DNA of 23,194 nt from Chara braunii. Lineage: Eukaryota; Streptophyta; Charophyceae; Charales; Characeae. The stretch is from positions 1,293,875 to 1,317,068 of the forward strand of contig BFEA01000444.1 of the NCBI GenBank assembly GCA_003427395.1, written 5' to 3'. Position 1 is the stretch's first letter, and each line of letters starts with the position of its first letter. Below are positions 18,420 through 23,194 of this stretch, piece after piece. The position numbers were made by a program, and so were the translations under genes. Below the pieces are notes generated by a model. That model ran no database searches. It had not been told where the DNA came from and was given only the letters and a program-made list of their open reading frames with translations.

Positions 18420-18890
18420 ATACGCTCCTCCCGCTCCTCCCACTCCTCCCGCTCCTCCTCGGCCAGACTTGAACAACGTGACGAAGATCCCGCCAAACCC
18501 ATCTCGTACGAAAAAAAAAAAAAAAAAAACGACGAATAAAACCAGGTCCTCCCGCTGCTCCTCCCGCCCCTCCTACGCCAAACAACGTGACAAAAATCCC
18601 GCCACAGCCCTCTACTACTGAAAAAAACAAAGACAACTGCGAAAAAAAACCCGCACCTTCTCCCGCTCCTCCCCCTCCTCCTCCCGCTCCTCCTCCTCCA
18701 GACTTAAACAACGTGACGAAGATCCCACCAGACCCATCTCCTACGGAAAAAAAAAAATGAAAACGATGAATAAAAACCTGGTCCTCCCGTTGCTCCTCCC
18801 GCCCCTCCTCTGGCAAACAACGTGACAAACATCCCCCCATAGCCATCTACTACTGAAAAAAAACAAAGACAACTACGAAAAAAATATCGC
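18420..18890. repeat. 235-bp tandem repeat, two copies, pyrimidine-rich
   Basis: GACTTGAACAACGTGACGAA at 18466 recurs as GACTTAAACAACGTGACGAA at 18701, and AACAACGTGACAAA at 18581 recurs at 18816, both 235 bp apart. Each copy has two half-units with CTCCTCCCGCTCC stretches, AACAACGTGAC and an A-rich end. Pro-rich (plus) and Gly-rich (minus) open frames across it are composition artefacts, although the plus frame is continuous over the first DLNNVTKIPP unit. Confidence 0.88.
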
Positions 18891-18959
18891 GGAAAGACGC
18901 TGACCGGATCTACTTTCTGTAGTGACCACTCTCTCACATTTCATAATGTAGCTAGAGGG

Positions 18960-19730
18960 ACTGTTAGTGTTACATGTTACGCCTGCACACGGGCCCCATT
19001 TGAGGGGCCCGACGATTGCTGAGGGGCCCCCAGGCCGCATACCATACAACACGCGCCCTGGAGGCCCACGGCCCTCCAGGCCCTAGGTAGCACACTAGTT
19101 AGATAGGTTTAGTTTTACTTATCTTTTTGTGTGTGTGTGTTGTCTTACTTTGTCTGTTCAGGTGTCGTTTCGGACTTGCAGCCCCAAGGCCGGACCTGGG
19201 GACTGGGTACAATGGAGGCAGGCCCAAAATGAGGCCAGGCGCATTTTGGCGCCAGACCAGTAGGTGTAGACGTCGTTTCAGCCCTGCATGTCCCAAGGCG
19301 ACACCTTGTGCTAGGTGCACAGGTACGGGGCCATGTTTAGGCTAGGCGCATTTCTGCGCCTTGCTGCATCAGCAGCATGGTTTGGACGTCCGGTAGGGAC
19401 CCAGACCCGCTGGGCCGTTTTTTTTAGGCCACCATCAGGTAGGCCCAGCCCGCCCAGCGCTACAAATACATGGGCAGCGGTTGGGCAAGGACAATTCGAG
19501 TAACTCACTTCTGGAGCGACACGCTGCTGGTTGGAGGCAGTGTTATTCTGCGCTAAACTACAGAGTAGGGAGTAGTGGCGTAGGTAGTAGAGAGAGGCGG
19601 AGGCCTTACCTGCAAGCGGCGAGCTTACCTGGCGCCATAGCCGGGCTCCACATGGTACCTGCACACGACGATGACCACAGTCAGTACGGTAACAGCTACC
19701 TGCAGGTGAGATAGCAAGGAGGACGTCATC
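18960..19730. other. GC-rich region with tandem duplication, possible solo LTR, no gene
   Basis: It begins near TGTTAGTGTTAC and contains GC-rich palindromic stretches (GGGCCCC, CCCTCCAGG), a TATA-like CTACAAATACA (about 19461) and a duplication of about 107 bp (19164-19370). The layout would suit a solo LTR, but I could not find a matching end or target duplication. No coding homology is seen. Confidence 0.35.
19164..19370. repeat. Tandem duplication, about 107-bp period
   Basis: GTCGTTTC at 19164 and 19272 and AGGCGCATTT at 19238 and 19344 are 106-108 bp apart. Intervening sequence is similar but diverged (CCCAAGGC and GGCGCC blocks shared). Confidence 0.7.
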
Positions 19731-20290
19731 TTCTTCTTCCTCCTCCATCTCTCTCTCTCCCTCCTTCTTCTTCCTCTTTCCTCCTCCTTCTTATCTTCGT
19801 TTTTACATCCGAGAGTTAGAGAGGTTATCGGTAGGTGATACAGGCAGAGGTTAGGCTGGGCACATTGCCCAGGATCTGATTCGACATTTCTGGGACAGAC
19901 ATTGATTGGACATTCGGCAAGGGACTATTTTTGGGACTTCACTATCGCGATCTTGGTCTACTCCCTCGCCTCCTTCTCCTTCATCTCATCCCTTTCCCCC
20001 ATCTCTCATCCGTGGTATCTCCCCATGTATGTGTGTGAACGAGGGACCATTCTTCCATGATTGCGGTCCCTCCTCCCTTCTCATATGTGTGATGTATGAT
20101 GGACGTCGGGTCAGTCCAAATCAGATCAGATTTTCTCTTTAAGTCTTCCACTGCGCCACTTTGTGCCATCTTGTATGTATCGGAATGTACATTGCTTGTT
20201 GATGCTACGCTGACCTTGCATTGTCCATTTCAATCATTTTCATCATATTGTGGATCCTTGGCTCCCTACACATTGTCCAATTGGGCATGC
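19731..20290. other. Pyrimidine-rich and unassigned sequence, no gene seen
   Basis: Starts with a CT-rich run (19729-19797) of the type found in plant 5' untranslated leaders or microsatellite decay. Beyond it only short frames occur. Confidence 0.5.
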
Positions 20291-20295
20291 ATCAG

Positions 20296-20297
<2 letters not shown>

Positions 20298-20362
<65 letters not shown>
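20298..20362. repeat. (GA)n microsatellite
   Basis: About 32 uninterrupted GA units. Confidence 0.97.
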
Positions 20363-20369
<7 letters not shown>

Positions 20370-20530
20370 CTAAGAATGCACAGCCACGGCCCTTTCGTTC
20401 CTGGAAGCAGTAATGAGGAGGGATCTCCCCTCTGTAAAACATATGTGATTTGGTCCCAATATCGACATAACTGAGTGTATGACAAACTATTAGGCTCATG
20501 ATAATGAAATGTAAAGGAACGCTGGACCTA

Positions 20531-20570
20531 CTGGACCCGGTTTCCAACAGGTGCAGATCCCCACCAAATA
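20531..20570. repeat. Dispersed block, copy 3
   Basis: CTGGACCCGGTTTCCAACAG followed by GTGCAGATCCCCACCAAATA; the third member of the family, with a (TA)n stretch directly after it. Confidence 0.75.
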
Positions 20571-20613
20571 TAATATATAATACCTATATATATATATATA
20601 TTATATATATATA
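20571..20613. repeat. (TA)n-rich microsatellite
   Basis: Interrupted TA dinucleotides with ATATATAT cores; self-complementary. Confidence 0.9.
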
Positions 20614-21880
20614 AATCTAAGCCTTCTTCCTCTTGTCGTTCGCTTTAGGTCAAAGCGCAATTTCAAGGTCTTTTTTGTTCATCTGGTACAACCTATCGTC
20701 TGAAGCACCAAAGTGACATCGAAACAATAGAAAGGGCACGTTAATAGTGATTTTATCTCATAAAGGATTCTGGATGCATACTTGTGCAGACTCGCTGAGA
20801 GATTGGCGCCGTTGATCTGGGCTTTCTATCGTCCTTGTGTTTCCATTTGTCCATTCGGATAAAACGCCTCTCTTGTTCAGCACCAAGTCACTGACATCAC
20901 AGAAAAACATTGGTAAAAGCAGAAGTGTTGGAACTAATAAGGATCGTAATCGTGACAACATCCTTTACCGTCAGACAGTGAAGAGGGGGTTGGGAGGGCG
21001 GGAGGTTCATATAGCGAGCTTTCAGCAACATCGAGGGCAATCTCGTCAGAGGGTTGGGAGGGGGTTGAGAGGGCGGGAGGGGCATGGGACCTGGTTTTAA
21101 CCCGCTGCTAGGTTTTCTACTTATTGACCTGTAACCTCGACCTCTATGTCTGACTGTGAAAAGAAAAATGGGCGCCTTGCGTCTAGTTCACACAGTACGA
21201 CTCACAAAAATAAATAGAACAGCTGATCATTGACGCCCAAGGTCCAGATTAAACCCTTATTATTAATCTGCAATGACAAAATTTGCTCATAGCAACCTTT
21301 CTCATACATCAAAATTTTAAGCCTTGTTCGAAATGGCACCAAGCACGTGAGACCTCCTGTCGTCAGAGAATCCTTCGCCACGTATACCAAACAGATCAGA
21401 GAGACATGATTGGCTCATTTGTGAGTCGTTTTGTGGAGGCCACGCGACAATTTTCCATTCAGAATTATCCCCATCTCCTTTGGTAAGGTCGGGGCACTTG
21501 TCAAAACCATCAGGAGTAGGGGACGAAAACAGGCCCCACGACTTGATCCTCGACCCGTCCTTATGTTTGAGAAAAATTGTCTAAAAATATCGTGCATCCA
21601 TCCCCGATCGACAAGGGAGCAACAACAACTCACCTACCTCAGATGGTACAACGATGAACTGTTGAAATAAGGACCCGAATTCGAATCCAAATGAACAGAA
21701 TAAAATCATTTTGAACAACAAAAACAAAAGACAGGGGGGAGCAACAACATGGGCCTAAGACTAGGATATCGGAGCACAAGTATGTACAACGCAACGAAAA
21801 AGAAAAGGATTTACATACCTACCGAGAGCTGCTAGCTGAAGGGTTACACGTGTATGGCGGTCAAGAGGTCAATGAGTTCG
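20614..21880. other. Intergenic, two G-quadruplex motifs, no gene recognised
   Basis: Contains short open frames on both strands, for example 21431-21670 (+), 79 codons beginning MWRPRDNFPFRI, none with a motif I know and none with supporting splice or promoter context. G-rich motifs at 20985-21002 and 21051-21082 are described as a finding. Confidence 0.5.
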
Positions 21881-21889
21881 GGTCCTGGG

Positions 21890-22040
21890 AGAGAAGCGGG
21901 AGGAGGAGCGGGAGAAGCCGCGGGATAAGGAGGAGGAGAGGGAGGAGGAGCAGGAGGAGGAGAAGGAGGACCGGAAAGGAGGAACGGGAAGGATGAGTGG
22001 GAGGAGGAGCGGCCTGAATGGGACGCAGCGGGAGTCCGAG

Positions 22041-22042
<2 letters not shown>
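21890..22042. repeat. Purine-rich imperfect minisatellite
   Basis: A run of GGAGGAGGAGCGGGAG-type units, almost free of pyrimidines, leading straight into a GA microsatellite. It is the complementary strand type of the CTCCTCCCG sequence at 18420-18800. Confidence 0.85.
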
Positions 22043-22043
<1 letters not shown>

Positions 22044-22103
<60 letters not shown>

Positions 22104-22125
22104 TTACGAACAATAGCCTCTTGCC

Positions 22126-22170
<45 letters not shown>

Positions 22171-22200
22171 CGAACAACAAAAGAATTTGCAAAATGAGAA
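22044..22200. repeat. Two (GA)n tracts with a repeated 32-34 bp unit
   Basis: GA tracts at 22044-22101 and 22131-22165. After each comes GATTACGAACAA, then TTGC(A/C)AAATGAGA (units at 22102-22133 and 22166-22199). A related TTTGCAAAATGAGGATGAAC lies at about 22934. Confidence 0.85.
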
Positions 22201-23137
22201 TGAACTTCTTGCTAGAACATGTCCTCACAACCCTGGTCCGCACTTGAGAACGTAGAGCTGACACGGAGCAACAACGAGGTAATAATGACTGCCTCGCATA
22301 GAGGGCGATCATCGCCTTAATCAAGAGTCACCACCACCCACCAACTATGCGAAATGGGAATAATCCCGCTGGAACTTTGGGAGAGTGCACGTTGTTTAAA
22401 GCCGCTTGTTGCCGCGTCTGTATTCAGCCAACCAAAAATGAATTTTCTGCCAAAACGCGCAGAGGTGCATCCTAGTATTTTTATTTTTATTTAACTACTT
22501 TTCTTTCGATGCACCTAGCACAATCCCCCCGTCCTTCTTATCTCTCACCTCTCTTGTCTCGCTCTTTGCAGCCCATATGCCCGATTGCCCGCTGGTTTGT
22601 GTGTATCCGTCCACTCGACGCGGTTTGTATCATTCGTTCGACTAGCCAGGTAACTATCCTTCCAAACCCTTCTTCTCTCTGCTTTCTCATTGCTGCCGTC
22701 CAGCCTTAATGCAGGTATGGTCATTATCTGGCCCTGGCATGATCTAAAGGCATCAGTACTCCATCTGATCCTTCGTAAATCATACCATCTTATCGTGGTT
22801 GCTGCCGAGTGTCGGATACGACGTCCATGATGGAGAAGGTCGTGAAGATAACATCCATGATCGAGATAATGGTCACGCCGATAAGTGGAAATGTGTGGCT
22901 ACCGTGACGGCCCTCGCTCCACTACTCACGACATTTGCAAAATGAGGATGAACCTTCCCCTACAACAGGGAGAGGTACAGTGCCAACAGAGCGGCCGGTT
23001 AGTGCCCCGCTAAATGGTAGTGAATCTTCTGCTAGAACACGGACCCATGCATCTGCCAACTGTCTGCTCGTACCAATCGCGCAATTCTACTCTACCACTC
23101 ATCTTCACCCGGCATCTTCCGCTCCTCGAACGGTAGG

Positions 23138-23139
<2 letters not shown>
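22201..23139. other. Mostly unassigned sequence, one candidate exon
   Basis: No recognisable gene. It holds the 78-bp exon candidate (22572-22649), pyrimidine-rich intron-like stretches and small degenerate direct repeats (CATCCATGATCGAGATAATGG resembles GTCCATGATGGAGAAGG at about 22825-22872). Confidence 0.5.
22572..22649 (+). other. Candidate internal exon, 26 codons (weak)
   Basis: Preceded by a pyrimidine-rich stretch and TTTGCAG, and followed by CAGGTAACT, an acceptable donor. The 78-bp interval is open in its first frame (PICPIARWFVCIRPLDAVCI and on). No family is recognised, and no neighbouring exon is identified. Confidence 0.2.

Positions 23140-23140
<1 letters not shown>

Positions 23141-23194
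<54 letters not shown>
23141..23194. repeat. (TC)n microsatellite at window end
   Basis: Uninterrupted TC tract running to the end of the window. Confidence 0.97.

Noticed and set aside
18400-18846. Gly-rich 148-codon minus-strand frame
   Set aside because: Antisense of the CTCCTCCCG tandem repeat; no domain and no start context.
18961-19730. Solo LTR starting TGTTAG
   Set aside because: No matching 3' end in CA with a duplication of the flanking GGGAC could be found, so it is kept only as a weak possibility.
1-23194. CRISPR arrays, bacterial operons or rRNA genes
   Set aside because: Repeats are tandem or dispersed without unique spacers of constant size, no cas-like or ribosomal sequence is seen, and the context is eukaryotic.

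Overview
The window is nuclear DNA of a plant-lineage eukaryote, mostly repeats. The pol sequence of its main element has features I associate with Ty3 elements of charophyte green algae such as Chara: an FLDD active site and an RNase H reading LRVDPT followed by a TDPTI block. That host assignment rests on recall and is moderate to low confidence. No intact protein-coding gene is present.

Left flank (1-1360): a (TC)n tract, three copies of a 66-bp hairpin unit each followed by TC repeats, a frameshifted fragment of a histone H3-type histone fold on the minus strand (806-1031), and a GC-rich, G4-prone block.

Centre (1361-16408): one long Ty3/Gypsy LTR retrotransposon. Its LTRs are very long (2843 and 2058 bp) and built largely of tandem subrepeats with periods of about 49, 51-52, 36 and 17-18 bp. 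The order LTR, leader, unknown pre-gag ORF remnants, gag, protease, RT, RNase H, integrase, basic tail, polypurine tract, LTR defines it as Ty3/Gypsy. Every domain is recognisable, but stops and frameshifts break the gag-pol frame, and key residues of the zinc knuckle, protease and integrase are lost. A 468-bp hAT-like MITE with the 8-bp target duplication CTGTTCGT has jumped into the end of the protease. The 3' LTR lost about 846 bp, patched by a 34-36 bp copy of its own upstream sequence. In 300 aligned LTR positions I counted 14 differences, so the insertion is moderately old.

Right flank (16409-23194): a tRNA-like SINE head abutting the 3' LTR, a poly-A tract, three copies of a roughly 40-bp dispersed block, a foldback of two 83-bp arms matching at 77 of 83 positions, a two-copy 235-bp repeat, a two-copy repeat of about 107 bp, purine-rich minisatellite, GA and AT microsatellites, two G-quadruplex motifs and one weak exon candidate. 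The window begins and ends in (TC)n.

No functioning system is encoded. The most notable items are the H3-like relic, the subrepeat-built LTRs, the nested MITE, the pre-gag region of unknown function and the microsatellite-linked hairpin units.
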